From Bacillaceae bacterium UBA7792 (GTDB taxonomy: Bacteria > Bacillota > Bacilli > Bacillales > Cytobacillaceae), in the NCBI GenBank assembly GCA_002480735.1, contig DLCS01000225.1, positions 1 through 7,145 of the forward strand: a stretch of 7,145 bases of DNA, in the 5' to 3' direction. Each line of letters opens with the position of its first letter. Position 1 is the first letter of the stretch. The notes under the pieces are model-generated. The model was not told where the DNA came from. It saw nothing but the letters and a program-made list of their open reading frames with translations, and did not search any database. Below, one piece after another: positions 1-5,753 of the stretch. The position numbers and the translations under genes were made by a program.

Positions 1-46
1 CATGATCGGCGGCATGCTCGAATGGAAGGGCGAAATTGTATTATAA
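1..46 (+). CDS. C-terminal end of a probable rhodanese-like protein (partial)
   Basis: The reading frame is open from the left edge (codons begin at base 2) and stops at TAA 44-46. The visible residues are MIGGMLEWKGEIVL. A Gly-Gly-Met-x-x-Trp-x-Gly stretch next to the C-terminus is typical of single-domain rhodanese-like (sulfurtransferase) proteins, where it forms the last strand and helix of the fold. The catalytic cysteine loop would lie upstream, outside the window, so activity cannot be judged. B. subtilis has a small rhodanese-like protein (YtwF) in this general part of its map, so this may be the orthologue; that is from memory. Only 14 residues support the family call. No convincing forward terminator follows, because the hairpin at 55-88 lacks a T-run on this strand. 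Confidence 0.5.
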   Translation, partial: MIGGMLEWKGEIVL

Positions 47-50
47 GGAC

Positions 51-90
51 AAAAAAGAGCAATCCGCTGAACTAGTGGGGTTGCTCTTGC
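51..90 (-). terminator. Rho-independent terminator of the mntA/hepT remnant transcript
   Basis: An 8-bp outer stem (AAGAGCAA at 55-62 with TTGCTCTT at 81-88) is followed by an internal loop, then a 5-bp inner stem CCGCT/AGTGG closing the loop GAACT. Read on the minus strand, the stem runs directly into TTTTTTG, a normal intrinsic terminator. On the plus strand there is no T-run, so it is at best a weak terminator for the rhodanese-like gene. The stop codon of the truncated hepT (72-74) lies inside the hairpin. Confidence 0.8.
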
Positions 91-152
91 TCTATTCGGG
101 CGATACAGCGTTCTATCGTTGCAATTTTATTGAAAATGACATCATTATTCAT
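72..152 (-). pseudogene. hepT: Truncated hepT (HEPN toxin of MntA/HepT), N-terminal 26 codons only
   Basis: The ATG at 152-150 overlaps the end of mntA in the string ATGAATAA and opens a frame of 26 codons ending in TAG at 74-72. The peptide starts MNNDVIFNKIATIERCIARI, which matches the N-terminus of HepT (DUF86, HEPN-fold) proteins as I remember it, with Asn-Lys-Ile-Ala-Thr-Ile followed by Arg-Cys-Ile. Family members are about 130 to 145 residues long. Their RNase motif Arg-x4-6-His lies near the C-terminus and is absent here. After residue 26 the frame meets a stop inside a terminator hairpin, so about 110 codons are missing. This looks like a deletion rather than a frameshift, since only about 70 bases separate the remnant from the neighbouring gene's stop codon. 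The peptide cannot be an active toxin. The gene order, antitoxin then toxin with an overlap, is one known for this family. Confidence 0.8.
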
Positions 153-546
153 AAATACTTCCTCTTTTCATAATTCCTTGAAGAATTTCCGCACGCTGTT
201 CATTTAAGTGGGCATACATGGATAACGCCTTCATGCGTTCGCGGTTAAAGATAGACTCATCCCTGCAATAAATAACCTCCCCAGTAGAAAAAATCTGCGC
301 AGCAAATACCGTATCGACTTCGCGAATATCAACTAAGTCTATTTCCATACCAAGGGTGTCAGCAAGTTTTTGGGCATATATGAATCGTTCATAGGGGGAA
401 AGCTTCTTATCCGCATAATAGGCTATGTCAAGATCACTTTCATCTCTTACGTTTCCTTTTGCATAGGAGCCGAATATAAGGACAAAAACAGCTTTTACTT
501 CTTCAATAAAATCTTTTTTAATCAGATCTCGCCATCGCTCGTTCAA
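145..546 (-). CDS. mntA: MntA-type nucleotidyltransferase antitoxin (minimal nucleotidyltransferase)
   Basis: MntA proteins neutralise the HepT RNase by transferring AMP groups to a tyrosine near its active site. From the TTG start proposed here the protein has 133 residues, a usual length. The nucleotidyltransferase signature GSX10DXD is complete (Gly26-Ser27, then Asp38-Leu-Asp40), and a third acidic residue is expected in Glu68-Ile-Asp70. A C-terminal helix rich in Arg and Glu ends in Ile-Tyr-Glu. The frame is open up to an ATG at 639, but a promoter -10 box lies inside that extension. The TTG at 546-544 is preceded by a strong binding site (GAGGTGG on the minus strand, 552-558) at a normal distance, so I start there. 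The stop overlaps the hepT remnant by 8 bases. The partner toxin is destroyed, which leaves this an orphan that still looks enzymatically competent. Another member of the same small nucleotidyltransferase family is possible, but the hepT remnant makes MntA most likely. Confidence 0.85.
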   Translation of the reverse strand: MNERWRDLIKKDFIEEVKAVFVLIFGSYAKGNVRDESDLDIAYYADKKLSPYERFIYAQKLADTLGMEIDLVDIREVDTVFAAQIFSTGEVIYCRDESIFNRERMKALSMYAHLNEQRAEILQGIMKRGSIYE

Positions 547-571
547 TCTAACCACCTCATCTCTTATCCTC

Positions 572-600
572 ATTATAAGAAGTCTCATCTTAATAGTAAA
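572..600 (-). promoter_or_regulatory. SigA-type promoter of mntA
   Basis: On the minus strand a -35 box TTTACT (600-595) and a perfect -10 box TATAAT (577-572) are separated by exactly 17 bases. Transcription would begin near base 565, leaving a leader of about 20 bases that contains the ribosome binding site at 552-558 and then the TTG at 546. The ATG codons at 639 and 588 are upstream of this start site and the one at 573 overlaps the -10 box, so none of them would be used from this promoter. Confidence 0.7.
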
Positions 601-679
601 GAAACCGATAATACTTAACTGAAGTTTTAAAATATTCAAACTCTGTCAATGCTATTAAAAAGATTAGGAGGGAATCAAA

Positions 680-868
680 ATGATTCAGGTCAAATTATTT
701 GATCAGGAACATGAGAAGGATTTGGAAAACGAAATGAATCGTTTTCTGGAACGACTTGATGAGAAAAAACTCCTCGACATTAAATACAATATTGCCGCAC
801 TTCCAGAGGATGAAGGGGAGAAAGAGCAAATTTATTGTTTTTCGGCAATGATTATATACCGGAAATAA
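680..868 (+). CDS. cse60: Cse60-family sporulation protein
   Basis: This is a 62-residue acidic protein starting MIQVKLFDQEHEKDLE and ending in a Gln-Ile-Tyr-Cys-Phe-Ser-Ala segment followed by a short basic tail. Both ends match the Cse60 family as I remember it (B. subtilis Cse60/YteV, about 60 residues). That gene is transcribed in the mother cell under SigE during sporulation. Its molecular role is unknown and no catalytic residues can be pointed out. An excellent ribosome binding site (AGGAGGG, 667-673) lies 6 bases before the ATG. A SigE-like -35 element (AAATATT, near 629-635) can be seen upstream, but I found no good CATACAAT-like -10 box at the right distance, so regulation is inferred from the family only. 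The gene is transcribed away from mntA, stands alone, and its stop codon runs into the terminator stem. Its presence is one of the best signs that the organism forms endospores. Confidence 0.85.
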   Translation: MIQVKLFDQEHEKDLENEMNRFLERLDEKKLLDIKYNIAALPEDEGEKEQIYCFSAMIIYRK

Positions 869-899
869 GCCGAATTCCACTAGCTATGGAATTCGGCTT
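867..899. terminator. Hairpin between cse60 and the anti-sigma gene, probably bidirectional
   Basis: A perfect 13-bp stem (AAGCCGAATTCCA at 867-879 with TGGAATTCGGCTT at 887-899) closes a 7-base loop. It separates the convergent genes cse60 and the DUF4179 gene. T-runs are short on both sides, so termination efficiency is uncertain, but the stem is very stable. The last two bases of the cse60 stop codon form the start of the stem. Confidence 0.75.
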
Positions 900-905
900 T
901 CGGAA

Positions 906-1931
906 TTATTTATTTTCAGTTAAAGGAACAATCAATTGTAATTCTTTTATCTCTTCTTTAAAACCATCACGATTCGTCTCGCTCGGCTTGAGGGTTAGAG
1001 ACTTTGGAATGGTATCCATTGGAGGTAAAGTTAGAATCATATGATGACCAAATTTCCCTGCTGCCATCCCCGTTTGTAATTTCAATTTATCATATACTTG
1101 CCCGCTCTCATCAACTACAGAGAAATCAAACCATGGCCAAGTGTCGTTCTCATCCATTTCAGCGGGGTAATCAACCGTGAGATCGATTCTTGTTGATAAA
1201 GGAGAAAAGGTGACTTTGTCAGCGGTCAAAGTATAAAGGTCATCAGCCGTCTTCGCCTTCACTTCTGGATAAAACTCTGACACATCCCCTCTTATCTTTT
1301 CAAGTGGGAAAGCCACCTCTAGCTTGCCTTCATAACCAAACAGGTCCTCTCCATGAATAGCAATTTCAACGTTGTCGCCATATTCATCATAATCGGAAAA
1401 AGTCAGTTGATGGTGTTCAATGATTGTCTTCGAATTGATGTCATCTTGCCCTGTTGATCCGATTGCTGGTGTAACTTCTTGCCCATTTATCGTTAGATAA
1501 CTAAAGCCAACCACTTCTTCTTCGAGAGAAAGTCCCTTTTCTCCTGTGTAGACGACTGTTACGATTAATCGGGTTCCGTCGTAAGCCGCTTCTTTGACTG
1601 TCATGGTTAAGCCGTTTTTACTAGCTTGCTTGTCAATGGTTGTCATAAGCTGATCCTGCTCAATTTTGTCTGAAGCAATATCTCTAAAGTCTTTGTAAAT
1701 GGGACCGATAAGCGGGATATTTGATAATGCCTCTGCCATGCCTGTTGAAACAAATCCAGAACCAAGCAAAGAGATACATAACCCACACGCCACCAAAATG
1801 GAACGTTTTGTCGTTCGTCCTCCTTTTCTTTTTTTCTTCGCTTGAATAATAGCAGCGTTCTCCCTTGCCATTAGTTTTTCAATAGGGACATTTATATTGT
1901 CAACAGATTGATTGAATTGTTCTTTATTCAT
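906..1931 (-). CDS. DUF4179-type membrane-anchored anti-sigma factor
   Basis: This 341-residue protein has an N-terminal cytoplasmic part (residues 1-43, ending in the basic cluster AKKKRKGGRTTKR), one membrane segment (about 44-64) and a large extracytoplasmic domain rich in beta-strand-like sequence. The stretch after the membrane segment, ALSNIPLIGPIYKDF (68-82), is typical of DUF4179 proteins, and the C-terminal third probably belongs to a second domain found with it (DUF5643-like). Proteins of this build lie next to ECF sigma factors and are thought to hold them at the membrane until an envelope signal arrives. The signal here cannot be read from the sequence. The ATG overlaps the sigma gene's stop codon in ATGAATAA, and a ribosome binding site (GGAGGG) lies inside the last sigma codons, so translation is coupled and the two proteins should be made in fixed proportion. 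No lipobox, catalytic motif or site-2-protease motif was recognised. The anti-sigma role is inferred from family and context. Confidence 0.8.
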   Translation of the reverse strand: MNKEQFNQSVDNINVPIEKLMARENAAIIQAKKKRKGGRTTKRSILVACGLCISLLGSGFVSTGMAEALSNIPLIGPIYKDFRDIASDKIEQDQLMTTIDKQASKNGLTMTVKEAAYDGTRLIVTVVYTGEKGLSLEEEVVGFSYLTINGQEVTPAIGSTGQDDINSKTIIEHHQLTFSDYDEYGDNVEIAIHGEDLFGYEGKLEVAFPLEKIRGDVSEFYPEVKAKTADDLYTLTADKVTFSPLSTRIDLTVDYPAEMDENDTWPWFDFSVVDESGQVYDKLKLQTGMAAGKFGHHMILTLPPMDTIPKSLTLKPSETNRDGFKEEIKELQLIVPLTENK

Positions 1932-2457
1932 AAAGATAGCCCTCCTTTAATATGGGTCTTAGCTCATTTCTCGCTCTGCTTAAGTGTGATTTCACGGTAC
2001 CTTCGGGATAATTCATGATGGCGGCAATTTCCTTAATGGATAGATCGTGATAATACCTCAACAAAATAATGGTCTTAACAGTAGGATTTAAGCATTTAAA
2101 GGCTTCTGATAAATCCATTGAATTGATGATATAATCAACATTTTCGGAAGCGATTAATTCAGTGAAAAATTCTTCACTATCTGTAGTAAAATGTCGGGAC
2201 TCTTTTCGAATAAAATCAATCGCCTTAAAAACTAGTATTTTCGTTATCCAACTTGAAAAGCTTTCTGGCTTTTTTAATGTTTTAATAGAAAGATAGGCTT
2301 TATAAATAGTCTCTTGATAGATATCGAGCGCATCCTGCTCATTTCTTACATACGCATAGGCCGTTCGATACAGCTTTTCTCGAACAGAACCAATCAGTTC
2401 TTCAAATGCTTCATCATCTCCCTTTTTTGCATTTTTTACTAATTTAGCTATATCCAT
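1924..2457 (-). CDS. ECF (group 4) RNA polymerase sigma factor
   Basis: A 177-residue protein with only the two sigma regions that define the extracytoplasmic-function group. Region 2 spans about residues 18-88, including the core-binding and -10-recognition segment around DALDIYQETIYKAY (42-55). Region 4 spans about 116-168, with the helix-turn-helix LSIKEIAAIMNYPEGTVKSH (139-158) that reads the -35 element. The linker between them is short, as usual. The start is supported by the binding site AGGAGA 7 bases before the ATG. The gene is first in a two-gene operon with its likely anti-sigma factor and overlaps it by 8 bases. The upstream region carries a promoter of the type ECF factors recognise, so it probably activates its own transcription. 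It resembles the SigV-like ECF group of Bacillus paired with DUF4179 proteins, but I cannot assign a specific B. subtilis orthologue, so no symbol is given. Confidence 0.9.
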   Translation of the reverse strand: MDIAKLVKNAKKGDDEAFEELIGSVREKLYRTAYAYVRNEQDALDIYQETIYKAYLSIKTLKKPESFSSWITKILVFKAIDFIRKESRHFTTDSEEFFTELIASENVDYIINSMDLSEAFKCLNPTVKTIILLRYYHDLSIKEIAAIMNYPEGTVKSHLSRARNELRPILKEGYLYE

Positions 2458-2487
2458 TTTTGGTTCTCCTCTCCGTTACACATTAAA

Positions 2488-2514
2488 GTCGAACGAGGAT
2501 GTCAATCGGTTGCA
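2488..2514 (-). promoter_or_regulatory. ECF-type promoter of the sigma/anti-sigma operon (probable autoregulation)
   Basis: On the minus strand the -35 element TGCAAC (2514-2509) is followed after exactly 17 bases by CGAC (2491-2488). The Bacillus ECF consensus is TGAAAC or TGTAAC, 16 to 17 bases, then CGTC or CGAC, so this matches closely. The implied leader before the sigma gene ATG is only about 20 to 25 bases. A TTGACA (2505-2500) lies inside the spacer but has no credible SigA -10 box at 15 to 18 bases. Confidence 0.75.
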
Positions 2515-2590
2515 AGAAATCATAGATTTATTTCTAAACATGGTTGTTTAAGGGTGCATGTATTGGAAGAATGCTTAGGAACGCAAACAA

Positions 2591-2624
2591 AAAAGCCTAA
2601 TTTTTCACCAAAAATTAGGCTTTT
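2591..2624. terminator. Terminator of ytfP, symmetric and probably bidirectional
   Basis: A perfect 15-bp stem (2591-2605 with 2610-2624) carries the core GCCTAA/TTAGGC, flanked by A and T runs, and closes a 4-base loop. On the minus strand it follows the ytfP stop by 9 bases and ends in a run of six T. It also insulates the downstream ECF operon from ytfP read-through. The stretch from 2515 to 2580 holds nothing else I can identify. Confidence 0.9.
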
Positions 2625-2633
2625 CTAACAGAT

Positions 2634-3905
2634 CTATTCTTTCTGAAGCGCATATTCAGCGGCATTCGTTCCAGCAAGCCTTCCGGTTACGAGGGCTGAC
2701 GTGATATTATAGCCTCCCGTATAGCCGTGAATATCTAGAATTTCTCCGCAAAAATATAAACCACTCATTTTTTTTGAGGCAAGTGTCTGTGGTTCAACCT
2801 CTTTGACGGAGACACCTCCGCCTGTGACAAAAGCTTTCTCTAGCGGCAAGGTGCCATTGACTTTAATCTCAAAATGCTTACAGCTATGGGCAAAAGCTCG
2901 AATTTTTTCCACAGAGAGATTTGCACCTTGTGTGGCAGCATCAATCCCATTAGCTTCAAGCAAAAATAATAGGTATCTTTCAGGAAGAATGCCTTTCCAC
3001 ACATTCTTCATACTTTTTTTCGGCTCTGCCTTCAGAAGAGCGTATAATTCCTGAAATAGCTCCTCTTCATTCTTCCCTGGAAGAGCATCTAGACTCATCG
3101 TTACTTCAGGTAGCTTCCATTTTTTCATCGCTTTGACAACAAACTGACTGCACCGGAGCACGGCGGGACCACTTATTCCAAAATGGGTAAAGATCATGTC
3201 CATTTGATGGGTGATAATGGGCTTACCCTTTGGATTTAGCACACTGAGGGCAATGTCCCTAAGTGATAGGCCTTGTAAAGTTTTTTCACGAATAAAGGCC
3301 TCCGAAGATGTTAACGGCACCTCCGTTGGATACAATTCTGTAATCGTATGTCCAGCTTTCTCAGCCCAAGCATAGCCATCACCTGTTGACCCAGTATGGG
3401 GAACGGATTTTCCACCAACGGCTATTACAAGGGATTTTCCTTCATAGCTTTCACCATTTCTTAAAAGAACAGAGGCTATCCGGTTGTCATGATAGCTGAT
3501 ATCCTGAACAGGAGAATTAGTCTTCACTTCGACCTTTAATTCCTTTAACCGATTCAACATAGCGTCAACAACAGACTGAGCTTTATTGGACACCGGGAAC
3601 ATTCGCCCGTGATCCTCTTCCTTCAGCTGGATTCCAAGTTTCTCAAAAAAGGTGATAATATCTTCATTATTAAAAATCGAAAAGGCACTGTATAAAAACC
3701 GCCCATTACCAGGGATATGCTTGATAATTTCGTCAACAGGGAGGCGGTTTGTGACATTGCAGCGCCCGCCACCTGAAATAGCTAGCTTTCTTCCGAGCTT
3801 GTCCCCTTTATCAATTAGGAGTACCTTCGCTCCTTGTTCACCTGCCGCGATTCCAGCCATTAAACCAGAGGGACCTCCGCCGATTATGATTACATCATAC
3901 TTCAT
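2634..3905 (-). CDS. ytfP: YtfP, BaiN/HI0933-family FAD-dependent oxidoreductase
   Basis: A 423-residue flavoprotein of the HI0933/BaiN (YhiN-like) family; B. subtilis YtfP is about 420 residues. The N-terminal Rossmann fold begins at residue 3 with the dinucleotide motif Gly9-x-Gly11-x-x-Gly14 and an acidic residue, Asp32, where FAD ribose is bound. The family signature [16 protein letters not shown] (38-53) is complete, as is the loop [10 protein letters not shown] (100-109). The C-terminal block from about 382 ([19 protein letters not shown]) closes the FAD site. Some members are described as bile-acid or dienoyl reductases or as dehydrogenases of unknown substrate, so the substrate here is unknown. 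The protein is expected to be cytosolic. The start has a good binding site (AAGGAG) about 8 bases before the ATG. It diverges from murJ and ends in its own terminator, so it looks monocistronic. Nothing seems truncated or damaged. Confidence 0.9.
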   Translation of the reverse strand: MKYDVIIIGGGPSGLMAGIAAGEQGAKVLLIDKGDKLGRKLAISGGGRCNVTNRLPVDEIIKHIPGNGRFLYSAFSIFNNEDIITFFEKLGIQLKEEDHGRMFPVSNKAQSVVDAMLNRLKELKVEVKTNSPVQDISYHDNRIASVLLRNGESYEGKSLVIAVGGKSVPHTGSTGDGYAWAEKAGHTITELYPTEVPLTSSEAFIREKTLQGLSLRDIALSVLNPKGKPIITHQMDMIFTHFGISGPAVLRCSQFVVKAMKKWKLPEVTMSLDALPGKNEEELFQELYALLKAEPKKSMKNVWKGILPERYLLFLLEANGIDAATQGANLSVEKIRAFAHSCKHFEIKVNGTLPLEKAFVTGGGVSVKEVEPQTLASKKMSGLYFCGEILDIHGYTGGYNITSALVTGRLAGTNAAEYALQKE

Positions 3906-3937
3906 ATTTCTTTCTCCTTCTGAAACTTCTTCTGTAT

Positions 3938-3967
3938 ATTATAAGCATTGGGATATATTATTGGAAA
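3938..3967 (-). promoter_or_regulatory. Probable SigA-type promoter of ytfP
   Basis: On the minus strand a perfect -10 box TATAAT (3943-3938) lies 18 bases after TTTCCA (3967-3962), which matches four of six positions of the -35 consensus. This implies a leader of roughly 25 bases before the ytfP ATG, including its AAGGAG site. The 161-bp ytfP-murJ gap must also hold the murJ promoter. The best I see is a weak TTGTTA near 3992 without a convincing -10, so I do not call it. Confidence 0.55.
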
Positions 3968-4066
3968 GAATACATAGGAAAAAAGTAGAACTTGTTATCA
4001 AAGAAGTGTAAACTGTACCTAGTTATTTCTGTAGTATTTAAATTAGGATGGATAGGATGTTAGGTT

Positions 4067-5686
4067 ATGTCATCAAAGCTTATTAGGGGTACATTTATTT
4101 TGACCCTTGGTACATTTATTTCTAAATTCTTAGGATTGTTCTATGTCATTCCGTTTTTTGCTTTAGTTAAAGAAGATGGTACAGCATTATACAATTATGC
4201 CTATGTACCATATACGATTTTCATTAGTATTGCAACAGCAGGAATTCCTGCTTCCGTATCCAAATTTGTTTCTAAATATAACGCGATAGAAGAATATGCA
4301 GTTGGAAGAAAGCTGTTCAAAACGGGTCTTTTCTTGATGGCGATCACAGGAATTCTATCGTTTCTTGTCCTTTATGTTTCAGCTCCGAATTTAGCAACGA
4401 TGGTTATTTCTGAAAAAGATCATCTTTCAAGTCCTGAGGATGTGACAACGGTCATTAGGGCTGTGAGCTTCGCGCTAATAATAGTCCCGTTCATGTCTAT
4501 AATCAGGGGATTTTTCCAAGGACATCAATCAATGGGTCCAACGGCTGTCTCACAAGTTGTAGAACAGATCGTGCGAATTGTTTTTGTTCTAGCAGGAGCC
4601 TTTGTTGTATTGAAGGTCATGAAGGGAAGCTTGGTAACAGCAGTGAGCTTCTCCGTTTTTGCGGCATTTATCGGTGGACTTGGCGGTCTTGTCGTTCTAT
4701 TTTGGTACTGGTACAAACGAAAGCCTCATTTAGATGAATTATTGCTACAGGACAAAGGTACGGTCGATGTCTCCGTCAAGGAAATTTATAAGGAAATCCT
4801 GCTTTATTCGATTCCATTTGTTCTTGTGGGAATTTCCAACCCATTGTTTCAATTCATTGATCAATTGACCTTTAACCGTACAATGGTTTCGATCGGTGTG
4901 GATGGAAAATTGGCGGAGCACATGTTCTCGATCTTGAATTTCCAATCACAAAAGCTCGTCATCATTCCAGTATCCCTGGCTACAGCCTTTTCACTAACAT
5001 TAGTGCCAGCGGTGACGAAATCATTTACAGAGGGTGATCAAAAGGGCTTAAATCATCAATTAAATCAAACATTCCAGGTTCTCATGTATTTAACTTTACC
5101 TGCGGCGGTCGGTCTATCGCTGTTAGCGGAACCTATTTATAATGTTTTTTATAAGCATGATCCGATGGGTACAGAAGTATTGCAAGTGTATGCACCGGTT
5201 GCGATATTATTCGCACTTTATGCCGTAACGGCCGCCATCTTGCAAGGAATCGATGCGCAGAAATTCAATATTTTGAGCTTGTTGGTGGGCATCCTTATCA
5301 AGCTAAGTTTAAATATTCCGCTCATTAAGATGATGGAAACGAAGGGTGCGATATTGGCAACTGTTCTCGGTTACGTTGCTGCTATCTTGATCAACCTCAT
5401 TGCAATCAAGTATTTTTCAAAATATCGGTTCAGACTTGTTGTACGGAGAGGGATGTTAATTATTATCTTTACGGGCATCATGTATGGAGCCACGAAAATC
5501 GCTTATTGGTTGCTAACGATGTTTTTGTCTCCAGAATCCAAATGGCAGGCTCTTGTACTGGTTATTATTTGTGGATTGATTGGTGCAGGCTCATATTTCT
5601 ATCTTGGACTCAAATCAAAGCTAATAAATTTCTTATTTGGAAACCGTGTGGACAAACTAAAAGAAAAATTGCATATAAAGGGCTAG
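4067..5686 (+). CDS. murJ: Lipid II flippase MurJ (YtgP), polysaccharide-export membrane protein
   Basis: MurJ moves the peptidoglycan precursor lipid II from the inner to the outer face of the cytoplasmic membrane. This 539-residue protein is hydrophobic along nearly its whole length, with about 14 membrane segments by eye, and matches the MOP/MATE-like fold of the family. Its N-terminus MSSKLIRGTFILTLGTFISK and the block around residues 147-170 (RGFFQGHQSMGPTA, then SQVVEQIVR) are characteristic of B. subtilis YtgP (about 544 residues), the MurJ of that species. Related paralogues exist (SpoVB, YabM, YkvU), but the N-terminus and the ytfP/ytzG neighbourhood favour YtgP. The start is the ATG preceded by AGGATG with a 7-base spacer, a modest binding site. 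The gene has its own terminator. It diverges from ytfP, and no promoter could be placed with confidence. The basic tail at the C-terminus is expected in the cytoplasm. Confidence 0.9.
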   Translation: MSSKLIRGTFILTLGTFISKFLGLFYVIPFFALVKEDGTALYNYAYVPYTIFISIATAGIPASVSKFVSKYNAIEEYAVGRKLFKTGLFLMAITGILSFLVLYVSAPNLATMVISEKDHLSSPEDVTTVIRAVSFALIIVPFMSIIRGFFQGHQSMGPTAVSQVVEQIVRIVFVLAGAFVVLKVMKGSLVTAVSFSVFAAFIGGLGGLVVLFWYWYKRKPHLDELLLQDKGTVDVSVKEIYKEILLYSIPFVLVGISNPLFQFIDQLTFNRTMVSIGVDGKLAEHMFSILNFQSQKLVIIPVSLATAFSLTLVPAVTKSFTEGDQKGLNHQLNQTFQVLMYLTLPAAVGLSLLAEPIYNVFYKHDPMGTEVLQVYAPVAILFALYAVTAAILQGIDAQKFNILSLLVGILIKLSLNIPLIKMMETKGAILATVLGYVAAILINLIAIKYFSKYRFRLVVRRGMLIIIFTGIMYGATKIAYWLLTMFLSPESKWQALVLVIICGLIGAGSYFYLGLKSKLINFLFGNRVDKLKEKLHIKG

Positions 5687-5698
5687 GCTTCATGAAAC

Positions 5699-5730
5699 AG
5701 GTCCCCGCAACTAGCGGAGACCTATTTTTT
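5699..5730 (+). terminator. Terminator of murJ
   Basis: A stem of 10 positions with one C-A mismatch (AGGTCCCCGC at 5699-5708, GCGGAGACCT at 5714-5723) closes the loop AACTA and is followed by A and six T (5725-5730). It lies 12 bases after the murJ stop. On the minus strand the same hairpin follows the coiled-coil gene, but the T-run there is weak (TGTTTC), so termination in that direction is uncertain. Confidence 0.9.
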
Positions 5731-5753
5731 AAAAGAAAATCTCATGTATACTC

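Noticed and set aside
370..618. Plus-strand open frame of 82 codons opposite mntA
   Set aside because: It is the antisense shadow of mntA; there is no ribosome site, and mntA has a promoter, binding site and catalytic motif.
644..649. Perfect TTGACA on the minus strand upstream of mntA
   Set aside because: No -10-like hexamer lies 15 to 19 bases downstream, and a complete promoter exists closer to the gene.
835..1044. Plus-strand open frame across the end of cse60 and the start of the anti-sigma gene's opposite strand
   Set aside because: It runs through a 13-bp terminator stem and antisense to the DUF4179 gene; there is no binding site or known family.
2803..4011. Two plus-strand open frames (2803-3054 and 3652-4011) opposite ytfP
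   Set aside because: They are antisense to conserved FAD-binding motifs of ytfP and have no family resemblance or binding site.
4048..4086. Twelve-codon frame starting ATG 4048 that overlaps the murJ start
   Set aside because: The only AGG before it is directly adjacent to the ATG, too close to act as a binding site. AGGATG at 4054-4059 is better explained as the murJ site.
5690..5717. TGAAAC followed after 16 bases by CGG on the plus strand, resembling an ECF promoter
   Set aside because: It overlaps the murJ terminator, the -10 element is wrong (CGGA) and no plus-strand gene starts nearby.
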